This document shows positions 23,723 through 33,460 of a DNA stretch of 64,000 nucleotides, piece after piece; positions within the stretch are counted from its first letter, which is position 1; every line of letters starts with the position of its first letter. The notes under the pieces are model-generated. The model was not told where the DNA came from. It saw nothing but the letters and a program-made list of their open reading frames with translations, and did no database searches. The translations under genes and the position numbers were made by a program. The stretch is taken from NCBI GenBank assembly GCA_015680685.1, contig MNCI01005898.1, positions 313,062-377,061 of the forward strand, given 5' to 3'. This DNA comes from Gnetum montanum (taxonomy: Eukaryota; Streptophyta; Gnetopsida; Gnetales; Gnetaceae).

Positions 23723-24360
23723 CTTTTATACAGGTTTTGACGTGAGACTCGGGTTGGGTGACACGTGGCGCATTGACTGGGTGCAAAAGCGTAAAATTTA
23801 CAAGTGTACAACATGTTACATTTGCTGGGCGTATACACTGGGTGTATACGCTGTATTTGGTGGGCGTAGACTCTGGGCGTACACGCTGGATGTGCTGGGC
23901 GTATACGTTGTGGATGCTGGACGTATACGCTGGGCGCATACGCTATAGATGCTGGGCGTATACGCTGTGGATACTGCCTTGTACCAAGTCTTGCTCTGCA
24001 GTGCTGTTTCCATGCCGTTTTCAGGGATTGTATGCCAGGCGTATGTATCAGTCGTACAAGTTGGACGTACTTGTGGGGCGTGTACGCTAGTCGTGCATGC
24101 TGGACGTATATGCTGTGAACTTTAGGCGTATACGCTGGGCGTATACACTGTGAATGTGAACTCTGAGCATATATGCTGGGCATATACGCTGAAAATGTAG
24201 ACTTGGGCGTATACACTGAGAATGCATACTTTGCGAAAATTAAGCATCTGATCTCCGAAGTTGCCATGTTTGATACCAGATATAGCCGTGGTCATCTATG
24301 GGTCCCAGGGACCTGCTTCTTATTGGAAAAGTACTAAGCTCGAAATTTTGTGGTGTTTCA
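23723..24360 (-). repeat. LTR U3 with GCGTATACGC-type palindrome array (second copy)
   Basis: This is the direct counterpart of 21914-22519, with the same ends and a similar but rearranged array of gcgtatacgctg units (23828-23980 and 24124-24215). The number and spacing of units differ between the two copies, as expected for slippage or gene conversion in a short-repeat array. Confidence 0.75.
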
Positions 24361-25912
24361 GCAAGAAGGGAGACCGCAATTGGACGCTGGTGAGTTTAGC
24401 AATATGTCTACCGTTTCATAAACCATTTCGGCCATTGCTAATATATTTAATTATGTAACAAGCGCCACTGTTGATGCTGCAGGACCTCCTCCGACTCGTG
24501 TGGAATCATGGGCCGAGATCCCTAATAAGTTTACGTTTATGTAGGGAATCATCGATGACATGATTAGCCGCCTTCAGCAGGTGGACCTTGACATGGGTAA
24601 CTAGTGGTGTTAGGTGCTCTCATGTTGCTATGCTAGAATTTCTTGAGCTTGCTAATCTTGCTATGCTAACGCGATTGCTATGCTCTTTGTGTCATGGTAG
24701 ATTCTTAGCTCAAATGGGACTCGGCACGGCCTTTGAAAGTCAGTGTCGTGCCTACATTTCCCCCTGAAGTGACCAAGGTATCTGGTTGTGCATATAATGA
24801 GGCTTGCAAATGTGCTTTGCACTTAGCATGCTCCTTGTGGGAGTATAAGCACGTCAATGAGGACCTGTGGAAGGGGGTCCAAAAAGCTGAGTAAGAGAAG
24901 GCTAACCTGAGCACTGAGGTGGAGGATCTCAAGTCGAGGAATGAATTCCTCATAGCCCGTGACACAAATAATAAGGACTGGTGCATGGCTATGATAGATT
25001 ACATTAGATTTTGGATAGTCGCACATCTGAATGTTGAAGTCACCTACAAAATAATAGAACAGCAGATGCAAATGGACTTGTTGGCCTAGAAATATTAGGA
25101 TTTGAAAGATTTCAGTGCCAAGGTTTACGAATGGGGGTAGTCCCAGAAAAATCATAAACATATGTATAAACTAAAACATGCCATCACTCGTAAACTATGC
25201 AGGGATGTTGCTGTGGAGGCTTTTATATATAGAGCATTCATAAATGCCATTGACGCTTCTAAGGCCTATGCCAAGTTCAAAGAGCAGGTAAAGGTTATGG
25301 AATCTCCTAACTGGAAAGTGGACCTTCCCACAGGAGAGACCGCAACCGCCTTCTTTTCTTCAAGGCCATCGAGGTGGACAACCACTGAAAGGGAGAGAGA
25401 CACTGTAGATGTTGAACTAAACAATAGACATTGGGTGGACATCATGGTAGAGGAGGTCTGGCGCCACCTCGAGCTTGATTTAGATTAGATACCTTTCAAG
25501 ACGAATGTAGGTCCTTCTCAAGTTAGTTGCTTTCTACTATATTAATGCTTATGCTCTATTGTAGCTTACGTGCGTTGCTTTAGCTGACCACTTCATTTCT
25601 ACGATGTAGGCTCCAGATGAGGGCATAGGACCCGTAGAGGGAAAGAATGAAGAATCGGTAGAGGACAACGCCGAGGAAGACGATGCAAAAGGAAATGATG
25701 TAGAAACGAATAGTGAAGATGATGCGAACAGGAACAACCCATGACAACATGGGATTTTTTTTGAAGTTTTGAAAATTTGTAAAATTTTTGCAAACATTAT
25801 CCAAAAGGCAAAAGTCTTTAATAAAGGAGAGAATTTCGGAAAAAAAATTGATTCTACTTTTACTTGTGCATTGTTTACATGCTACGTTCTATGTAAAATT
25901 TTCATGCTTTCA

Positions 25913-26040
25913 TGTGCTAGTTTTAGACCATTTCAAGCTCTTGCTAGTTTTAGGCCATTTTGGGTCTTTGGGGGACATTGCTAGTTTTAGGCCATTTCGG
26001 GCCTTTGCTAGTTTTAGGCCATTTCGGGCCAAAGCGTAGC
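25913..26040. repeat. 27-base tandem repeat behind the antisense gene of copy C
   Basis: Four units of ctagttttaggccatttcgggcctttg follow one another, one of them extended by about 10 bases. The unit is related to the motif blocks at 10589-10755, 17698-17882 and 23558-23715. It lies between the 3' end of the antisense gene and the end of the gag-protease frame. Confidence 0.85.
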
Positions 26041-26170
26041 ATGCCAAAGAGATGATACGTTAACAACTTGAACAATGGCTAACTAATAACTTATGTAGAC
26101 ATATGAATTGTAAACAATGAAATATGGTAATGTGCAAAGAATGACGATTGGGCAGGAAGTAGCAGGGTTG

Positions 26171-29100
26171 CTACGCTATGTGTAGCTGCTTCTTGACCCT
26201 TCATGGATTGAGCGAAGCATAAGGCCGAGGCGCTTTGCTAGGGCCTTCATTTACATCATTGTCCCTCACTTGGAAGGGTAACTCAACCCATGCGCTTTCA
26301 TTTTTGAGACCGATCTACTGAGCTAATTCTCCCACTAGATGGTTAATGTGTGTGTAAGCAGATGCTTCATCCTTAGAGGTTACGACCTCTGAGCCCTACT
26401 CCATGTCTATGTTATTGATTGCTTGTGTTGTTACCTCATCACCATGGATCATCACCTCCCTACTTGTGTACGGTAGGTGGATTTCCTAGTGTATAGGTGA
26501 GAAGATAGCCCTAAGTTGTGCTAACTATGATCTCCCCAAGATCAAGTTAAACTTGGGCATTTCCTCGACCATGATGAACGTCGCGTTTGTGGGGAACTGG
26601 TCCCCTGCCATGAAGTCTATGTGGATTGTGCCTTTCACCAAGACGTGTGCCCCATTGACCAACTTTAGGCATGACATCATTGTGGGTTTGATCTAGTTGA
26701 CCAAGCCCAACATGTCCACAATAGGGAAGGGGATGACATTCGTGGAAGCCCCATCATCAACGTGTACCCTTCAGATCCGGTGTTGGCCAACCCGAATTAT
26801 GATGAAAAGGGATCCTGTAGTCACTTGGCCCCTTTTGGGATCCTCCCTAATGGCATTTCCAAAGAAAATTAGTTGAGGCGGTTCTAGCTCTATAGGTGTG
26901 GAGGGGAGCATGACCGAGTAGATCGCTTCCTCTTCTGCTGGCATGTCTTCGTTGACCAGAATCACCATCAACATGCGGATCAGAGCCTCATGGTGTGGGA
27001 TGGACGTCATGATTAGGTCGTATAAGCTCAATGTAGTGTTTTTCTATTTTAGAGCTTGCTTGACCTAAGTGAGGGCATCCAAGAGGTCTTGGCCATCCCC
27101 TATTTAATGCTTTCCTCCTCTTCTATTAATCCTAGAAGACAAATTTCCTAAGGAGGGGCAATTTTAGGTTTGGGTTCAGGCCCTTTTTGGCAGGGTGGCT
27201 TAGACTGCATGGTTATAGCGATGTCCCTCTTTGGTGATGAGGGCATGGACATAGGGGCTAAAGATGTAGGCTTGGAAATACGAAGGGTGGCACTTCCTCT
27301 CGACGTCTCACTTGTGAAACACACTTCTCATTTTTTAGGATGAGAAGGTTGTTTTGCTGTCTTACGTGGGATGGGGGCTGTCGAAGGAGTCAGCCCCCTG
27401 ATGATGAAAGGGGCTAGTGGTGTTAACGGATAGGGTAGCGCAGTTTTGCTAATAAGTGGCGCAGAGATGAATGCCCATGGAGGAACTCTTAGAATGAACA
27501 GTTGTTGCAAGCTTTGGCAAACCGCTGGTGGTGCTGGTGCACTACGCTGAGGCACATGAACCACGAATGGCTGCTAGGGTGGCCTAGGATCACTGTCAAT
27601 GCTGATGGCATTGATGATGTAATCAACATTATTAGCATTAAGGGGGTCTGTGTAGACATGCATAGATTGGTTCTCAGGGTATACTAGGTTGTTTTCATCC
27701 AACACCAGTTTTCCTTAATCCATCAATCTCTGGATGTCATCCTGCAATGCCAGACAGTAATCTATGTTGTGACCACATTGTTGGTGATAGCCACAAAACC
27801 TGTCCAAACTGAAACCCTTAGGAACTAGGGGCTCAATGGGCAAGGCCAAAGAGGGGTTCCTAAGGAGCTTGCAGTAGCGCTGATGTCTTCTGATTCCTTC
27901 TTCCAACATTTGCTTGTGTTGGATGTGCCATGCTGCCAATAGCTACTTTAGAAGTTCTGAAGGCTTGAGAGGTAGTGGGGTGTACTTTGAGTGATCTTTA
28001 CACTCAAAGTTCAGTTTGGGTTGCGTAGATGTCTCGGGTGCAGGTATAGCCGGTTGCGGTGCGTGGCCCTGTTTGGGCATGGGGTTAGTTATGGGTACGA
28101 CCAGTTTCTTGTTGTTCTTGTTACCATTGTTACTAGGTTTAGGCTTGGCCTTGGTTTCCACAACGTCCACTATGGTTGTTGGGACCTTACCCTTATCCTT
28201 CTTTATGAAGGTGTTTTTGTAGGCAATGTAGGCTGAGTCTTTGCTTGCTTAAGCTGTGTCCTGTATACTCTTAGTCTGAGTGAAGGCTTGACTAAGAGTG
28301 TGAGGGGTGAGGTAGTATAGTTTAGAATTGATACAGTCATTCACTACACCCTTAAAGATAGCCAACAAGTGGGCCTCTGCGATGGGCTCGTAGATTTTGT
28401 TAAGGATTGCACTCCAACGCTGAATGAACTTTTGGACTGGCTCTAGAGGATCTTGCTTCACGCTCATCAACTGATCCAGTGTGGTTTCTGGCTTCAAGTT
28501 TTACTTGAAGCACGTCATGAACTAGGTTAGAAGCTCTTCTAGACTTAAAATAGATGAGCATGGTAGCGCGTGGTACCAATCTAAAGCCTTTTCAGTTAGG
28601 GACATAGCAAAGACACGAATAATCATGTGTGGCCATTGTTGCAATAGAATGGATTCAGACCTAAAGATGAAAAGATGTGCATTGGAATCTCCCTCCCCAT
28701 TGTACTTCGTGAAGTGGGGGAGGGACATTCCTGGGGGTAACGTCAAAGCAGGGATTGCAGGGCTGATGGGGTCATCTTGGTAAAAGTCCATGACTTGTAC
28801 CATGTTACACCCAGCAGCTTTGAGGCATTTTATTTCCTTAGTGAGGATTTGGATAAGCTAGAATGCTTAGTCCAGACCCTGTGATGTTGTGGACAATTGG
28901 GGAACTACCAAGGCAGCACCCATATGTGGAATGGCAGGGGTGGCAACGTGACCCATTAGCGGTACTATTGGGATAGCCCCCGCGAATGGTGCTGCTTACG
29001 CTATCCACCACCCGATAGATGGTGCTGTTGGAGCAGCAACCATGGGTTGGGCTGCCAGATAGACCAATTGTGTCATCGACAACATAGACCATAGCCCCGT

Positions 29101-29991
29101 GTTGGGTTGTACCATTTGCGGGGTTTGGTAGGTTTGAGGGCAAACATAATGAGGCATCTGCGATGATTGTGGAATAGCCGAAGAAGTGAATGGCGTCCAC
29201 CATGTGGACAGGCTCGGGCTTGCCACAGTGGGTGGAACAAAAATGAACATAGGAATGGAAACGGAAGTTGTGTACGGTTGTGAAATAGGTATAGCGTGAA
29301 CATGCAACAGGGTAGTCGTGATTGGTGTATGATGTGCTACAGGAATGGGCTGATGAAAAATTTGCGGAGGCACAATTGCTGCAAATGAAACAGGGGAATA
29401 AGGGCATTGATATGCTAGGAAGGTGACATGGCTACCCATTGTGGTTGTGATTGTAGGCTATGGTAGCATAGGAGTGATCACAAAGGGAGCGATGATAGAC
29501 AACAGATTGGCCCAGAAGGATTGGGTAGGAGGGACCGTGACGAGGTTGGCCTGATCCCCCCCATCGAATTGAGAATTAAGCTCCTCTTGTCCATCCTAGA
29601 AGGTGTCACCCTGGTTAGATGCTGTGTCCTGCTGCTCCCTAAGCCTAGCCAACTGGATTAGCTAGTCTAGAAGCCCTTGATTCATCTGTGTCAAAGGTAT
29701 GGAAGCACCGAGAGTGGAAACAAACTCCTTCCTATCACAATAAGTGAACTCGAAGCTATGTTTGTTTTCGAATTCGTGCACATCCAAAGGCAGGTTTGCC
29801 TGAACGTTTGCACAGAGGAAGTTATAGTGCTCATGTTGTTGGGCCAAGCCCTCAGGTCCCCAGTTTTGGATCCTGAGGGATCGACATGTTTTCAACGTTG
29901 GGTTGAGCCGTTGTTTGACATCTGTGATGTCTTGAACCGAGATGGAAACTTCAACATTGAAGGTATTAGCAGTAGTGCTTGAGGAAGCCAT
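26171..29991 (-). pseudogene. gag-protease polyprotein of copy C, decayed
   Basis: The frame starts MASSSTTANTFNVEVSISVQ. A long Pro/Thr/Ala-rich region (about 28840-29440) follows, then the gag domain (28249-28803; HFTKYNGEGDSNAHLF, KALDWYHALPCSSI), a Lys/Asn-rich linker and a zinc-knuckle-like CGYHQQCGHNIDYC. The retropepsin has the least damaged active site of the three copies (HVDDGASTNVIPFP, near 26740-26780) and FNLILGRS further on. The frame ends at 26171 after VKKQLHIA. Stops at 27065, 27715, 27943 and 28522 are TAG or TAA at codons that are Gln in at least one other copy or by context. The frame is otherwise continuous over long stretches. Confidence 0.8.
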
Positions 29992-30097
29992 TGTCAAGCT
30001 AAACAGTTTTACAAATGAGAAAAAAAGCAAAGAGATTGGAAAGCTAAAAATTTTTACGAATGAGAAGAGCAAAAATATTGGAAAGCAATAAAAAAGG

Positions 30098-30418
30098 TTT
30101 TATGTCTTGCAAGATTCCCAAGGAACTGTCATAGCAACTGATTTGTACCACACAATGCATAAAAAACCACAAAAGGATATCATGTTTATGCTAGTGCATA
30201 ATAGGATACAGAGCGTGTGCAAGACTACCATAAGATAGGCAAGTCAACTAGCAACCAGAGGCTTTATGTCCTATAGGATTCCTGAGGATCCGTCGATGCA
30301 ACCGAGTTGCACTGCACGATGTGTAAACGATCACAGATGGGTGTTAAGTTTATGCTAATGTGTATCAGGGTGTAGAAGGCTTACAGGACTACCGTGACAC
30401 ATGGAAAGGACACCAAAA
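30098..30418 (-). repeat. Tandemly duplicated leader of copy C
   Basis: Two imperfect units of about 160 bases (about 30098-30262 and 30263-30418) each begin tttatgtc-t-aggattcc and contain a segment like gtttatgctagtg and cacaggactacc. Copies A and B have one unit. The duplication lies between the primer site and the gag start. Confidence 0.6.
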
Positions 30419-30436
30419 GCCCTCCTTCTAGCACCA
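30419..30436 (-). other. Primer-binding site of copy C (tRNA-Asn type)
   Basis: The minus strand reads TGGTGCTAGAAGGAGGGC, the same 18 bases as in copy A, six bases inside the LTR end. Confidence 0.65.
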
Positions 30437-30442
30437 GAAAAC

Positions 30443-32124
30443 TGTAGCGACTAAAAACGTCGGTAGTTGGAAAACACCGACGGGTCGTCAATCGTTGATA
30501 GTCTTAACCCCATTTTCGTGAAAGGGCTGTGTTGGATGGAGCAGAAACAGGGCAGCCTAAACAGTCTGGTCGATCAGATAGGGACTTAGTCAGTGTTAAT
30601 ATAACCTTTTGCAATGTGTGATTTGAAAACGGGACTGATAGCGCAAAGTAATGCATAAATGTAACAGAGATAGAAAATAGTGTAAAATGTAATAATAAGC
30701 AAGAGACAAAGTAAAATGCAGTTAGAAAAATGCACCTCTTTGAAGCTACGACTTTGTTTTGTCAAGGTGGATATAATTGGTTGCACAATGCTAAGAAGTG
30801 TAGAGGTCCCGAGAGTAACCAAGACGTGTAGAGCAAGACGGCTGTGTGCTTGAACACGGACTCAGGCATTAACAATACAAAGCGCTACCAAGGTGGTAGA
30901 AAAGAGCAGAACAAAATTCCAACTAAGAATGCTAACTGTTTACAATGTCCAACAAAAAGCTTATAATGCTAAAGGTTATAGTGCTAGCCTTGTTTTTGCT
31001 TGTCAACCAACAAAATTGTTAGCCGAACAAAATGTAAAAAATCAGACCATTTGAGCATTGCCGATTGGGGTATTTATAGGACCAAGGGAATGTGAAAGAT
31101 GTAGTTTGGATGCCATGTTCCTTGGGCTTGCGTTGACCTATCTATGCTGCATGTGCCTGCATGACCGTTGGGCGAGTCTACCATGCCGTAATTACAAGCC
31201 TGCCACATTGTAATTGCGCTATCAAAGCAACGGTGCGATTAGGTGGAGTGCATTGATGTAGCGTAACTGCTTGCCATGCTTTGCTATGCTTTGTAGCATA
31301 GCATGTTTGGCATAGCATAGCATCTTGTTATGCTGTGCTACGCTACACAGCATAGCGTAGCCGCTGGTTCAAAGTAAAAGATTTGCGTTGTATCCTGCTA
31401 TGTGCATTGGAAACCTTTGAAGCTCATTGACTGTCTATTGCATATTTGCTACGCTATGCTACGCTACATAGAGTATCATAGTATAGTAGCTGTCCTTGGT
31501 CGCAATAAACATTGCCAATCTGCAAACTTTGCCTTTTGCACTGCGAAGCTTGTGCACTTGCTGATCCCACCCTTTGAGATGCCTTCTGTTACTTTCATAG
31601 AATTACTACACCATGCTGTGCCATGTAGCTTAGCATAGTGTAGCGGCCAACATGGCTTGCTTCTTCCTAAGCTTGCCATTTTCTGACGAAAGGAGACATT
31701 TCCAAAGAACTTGAAGTCAAGCGAGGGGACTGACTGTTTAGTTTTTGCTACGCTATGCTACACTGCGTTGCATAGCATAGCGTAGCACTGCGCTTCAACA
31801 AACATCTTCTGAAGTTTGCTACGCTACATAGTGTAGCGTAGCATAGCAAAACTCCTTGACTTAGAAAACTTGTTGAAGCATTTTGCGCATTCTGAGCAAC
31901 ACCAACAATTCCACGCACCGCTCCTAAGTGCACTGTCGGCTGGATGAACTACTCAGGTGGGTAGGCTAGAGAATCCATTTAGCCTGTTGACACCTGGGGT
32001 AGAAAACCTACAGAATTGGATAGTCTGAACATTAGAGCATCCATCTCTTGAAGAATTGTCGTAAGGCTACGTGATTTGCAAAGACCTGGTGAAGCAAGCA
32101 TGCCTTCGAATTTTTGGGTGTTTC
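30443..32124 (-). repeat. 5' LTR of copy C
   Basis: The LTR begins on the minus strand with TGAAACACCCAAAAATTCG at 32124, matching the starts at 22519 and 24360, and ends at 30443, matching 4120 and 14892. A TATA box (CCTATAAATACCCC on the minus strand) lies at 31072-31085. U3 contains many runs of gctacgctatgctacgc in both orientations (31262-31365, 31448-31490, 31737-31790, 31815-31850), able to fold into hairpins. It is about 1.68 kb long. Confidence 0.75.
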
Positions 32125-32656
32125 AAGCCCCTACACCTTGAGTAGTCACCAGTATTATATCTCTAGACCCACATTAGCCATATCACAACTCAACCAATGG
32201 ACCTTACACTGAGGCAAGGTATCAACTGCATTGTGATTCATTTACCCTTATTAATATAAGATTGTGTTGTGTGTGTAGATGGCAATCATACAACAATGGA
32301 TTGGATCTTGAGGGAACACTTGGAATGGAATAGTGTTGGAGCATTATGTAAGGAACAAGATTGATGGCGTGCTTATGGATGAACAACGAAAGGTGCAATC
32401 TTGGCATCGACAGCAACAGACTTCTTCTTTTCTCTCTCTCTTCTCTCTTCTCTCTCAGCTGTCAAGTCAAGCTGAATGTCAAATGTGTATAGTGTTCACT
32501 CTTTTTGTCATGAACACTAATTTTGTTATGTATTGTAATAATGATTTGTTCACATGTCACCCCATTCACCATTAGCATCATTAAGTCAATAATCCCATAC
32601 CTTCCCAATATTTTGTAAGGAACTTGAGGATGATTTTTCATTCAGTCATGGGGGTA
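32125..32656 (+). mobile_element. 3' internal end of an Athila-like element, plus orientation
   Basis: The last 75 bases (ataatcccatacc to ttttcattcagtcatgggggta) align, reversed, with the stretches next to the LTRs at 40964 and 61502. The run GGGGGTA just before the LTR is a polypurine tract. A short frame (32333-32475, ending in Ser/Leu-rich sequence) might be the tail of the extra ORF of this family. I see nothing else in the upstream part. Confidence 0.5.
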
Positions 32657-33460
32657 TAATGAGCCGCGATATCGCATCTGCCCCTACGATATCACGTATG
32701 TGATATCGCAGCCCGCTGTCATGCCTATAAATAAGAGGCATCTTTCCCTTGTTCACACATCTAGATTTAGACCCTTAGCCAAACTATAGTAGTTTTACCA
32801 TTCTAGAGTTAGAATAATTTCCATGTTCCTGCAGTAGGAGTCTTAAAGTGAACGGATCTCTACTCGAGCAAATTGTACCTAGGCACACATTTGTGTATGG
32901 TAATAAAATTTTTTTTTGATAAACCTTGTAGTATATGGACTAAGCTAAATAGGAATTAATTACTATTATGTTTAAATGCTTTCCTAGATAATTAATCTCT
33001 CTTCACCCTTATCTCCTAGTAACGCAGAATGAGTACGACTTAATCATGAGCATTTAAGTGTGACTACTTGGTAACCCAGTAGTGTACTTAAGCCATGCGC
33101 TTGGTAATCCCAGTGGCAGTTATGCATGAAGTTTAGGATGTGTACAGATGATTAAGGAACGGATGCTCATCGCACTTAGGCTAGTTTAGATTCTCTCTCA
33201 CCCTTCCTCTCTTAGCTTAGTTAATATTATTTTCCATCATACTCAGGAGTAACACTAGTGTAGAAACACATCATACACCTCACTCTAGACTAAACCATAC
33301 ATGACAAAGCTAATACTAGTCTAGGTGGGAAGACAGCGAACTACGACCTAAGGATAACTATCTAGATACCACAACTAGCTCGTCTGCGGAGTTCGACTGG
33401 ATCATGCGTGAAATGCTCGTATTCGTATGGTTGAGTGTAGGGGTATCTTGCCACTCATTA
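32657..33460 (+). repeat. Athila-like LTR, plus orientation
   Basis: The LTR starts TAATGAG and ends CTCATTA, an inverted pair shared with the other copies of this family. GATATCGC-type palindromes (32668-32720) precede a TATA box (CCTATAAATAAG, about 32734). The end (ttcgtatggttgagtgtaggggtatcttgcc) is the reverse of the starts at 40221, 47948 and 60539. No primer site follows, so this is the 3' end of a truncated element. Confidence 0.75.

Larger units (their letters stand above)
21440..24360 (-). mobile_element. Nested LTR pair of the Tat-like family inside the antisense gene of copy C
   Basis: Two direct repeats, 21914-22519 and 23723-24360, share ends reading tgtttca (minus strand TGAAACAtCACAAAATTT, the family's LTR start). 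They also share a block from gccatgtttgatacca to the end, and a TATA-like CCTGTATAAAAGCC on the minus strand. The first repeat continues to about 21440 with sequence matching U5 of the other LTRs (gtaccttgaatggtc, gatcaggcaagg). The 1.2 kb between them holds two to three copies of ccagtttatagtcttagcggac (23558-23715) and no coding signal. It is therefore a gutted element, with a 3' LTR lacking its last bases and a 5' LTR reduced to U3. Confidence 0.65.
18222..25744 (+). pseudogene. Antisense intron-containing gene in retrotransposon copy C, split by a nested insertion
   Basis: Exons that match copy B are: 18222-18340 (119 bases, the same length as in B), 18879-19320, 19403-19677 (275 bases in both copies), 19775-20874, 20999-21435 continued at 24361-24389, 24483-24596, 24701-25521 and 25620-25744. 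Splice phases agree with B. The start reads MAPKKERTHL and exon 1 ends TPLTQ in both. Exon 2 has VGVLCY, FLQYLLQNFSVIVWS and YHSYNILFVARYM, resembling FCP1/NIF-type HAD proteins. Exon 4 has ALNLSIPIVEMLSLVDSF and NDQLFMDLFGV. Exon 5 is Glu/Lys-rich, exon 7 is a coiled coil (STEVEDLKSRNEFLIARD) and exon 8 is acidic (SEDDANRNN). Stops at 20352, 20394, 20586 and 20604 fall at the same codons as stops in B. A nested LTR element splits exon 5. Confidence 0.7.
15847..32124 (-). mobile_element. Tat-like LTR retrotransposon copy C with antisense cassette and nested insertion
   Basis: On the minus strand this copy reads LTR (30443-32124), primer site, leader (with an internal duplication), gag-protease (26171-29991), motif repeats (25913-26040), the antisense gene (18222-25744, plus strand), motif repeats (17698-17885), then RT and RNase H. 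It ends at the truncated LTR at 15840. A second LTR pair of the same family is nested in the antisense gene (21440-24360). The placement of RT beyond the antisense cassette may be original or may reflect a chimera of two elements. Confidence 0.65.

Noticed and set aside
21995-24267. Tyr/Ala/Pro-rich open frames on both strands (for example 23698-24267 minus)
   Set aside because: They are translations of the GCGTATACGC repeat in LTR U3. All frames stay open because the repeat lacks stops.
25913-26040. A CRISPR-like array
   Set aside because: The units are adjacent or vary in length, with no unique spacers of constant size, and the context is a plant retroelement.
28838-29407. Ser/His/Cys-rich protein on the minus strand
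   Set aside because: It is an alternative frame of the Pro/Thr-rich part of gag in copy C.
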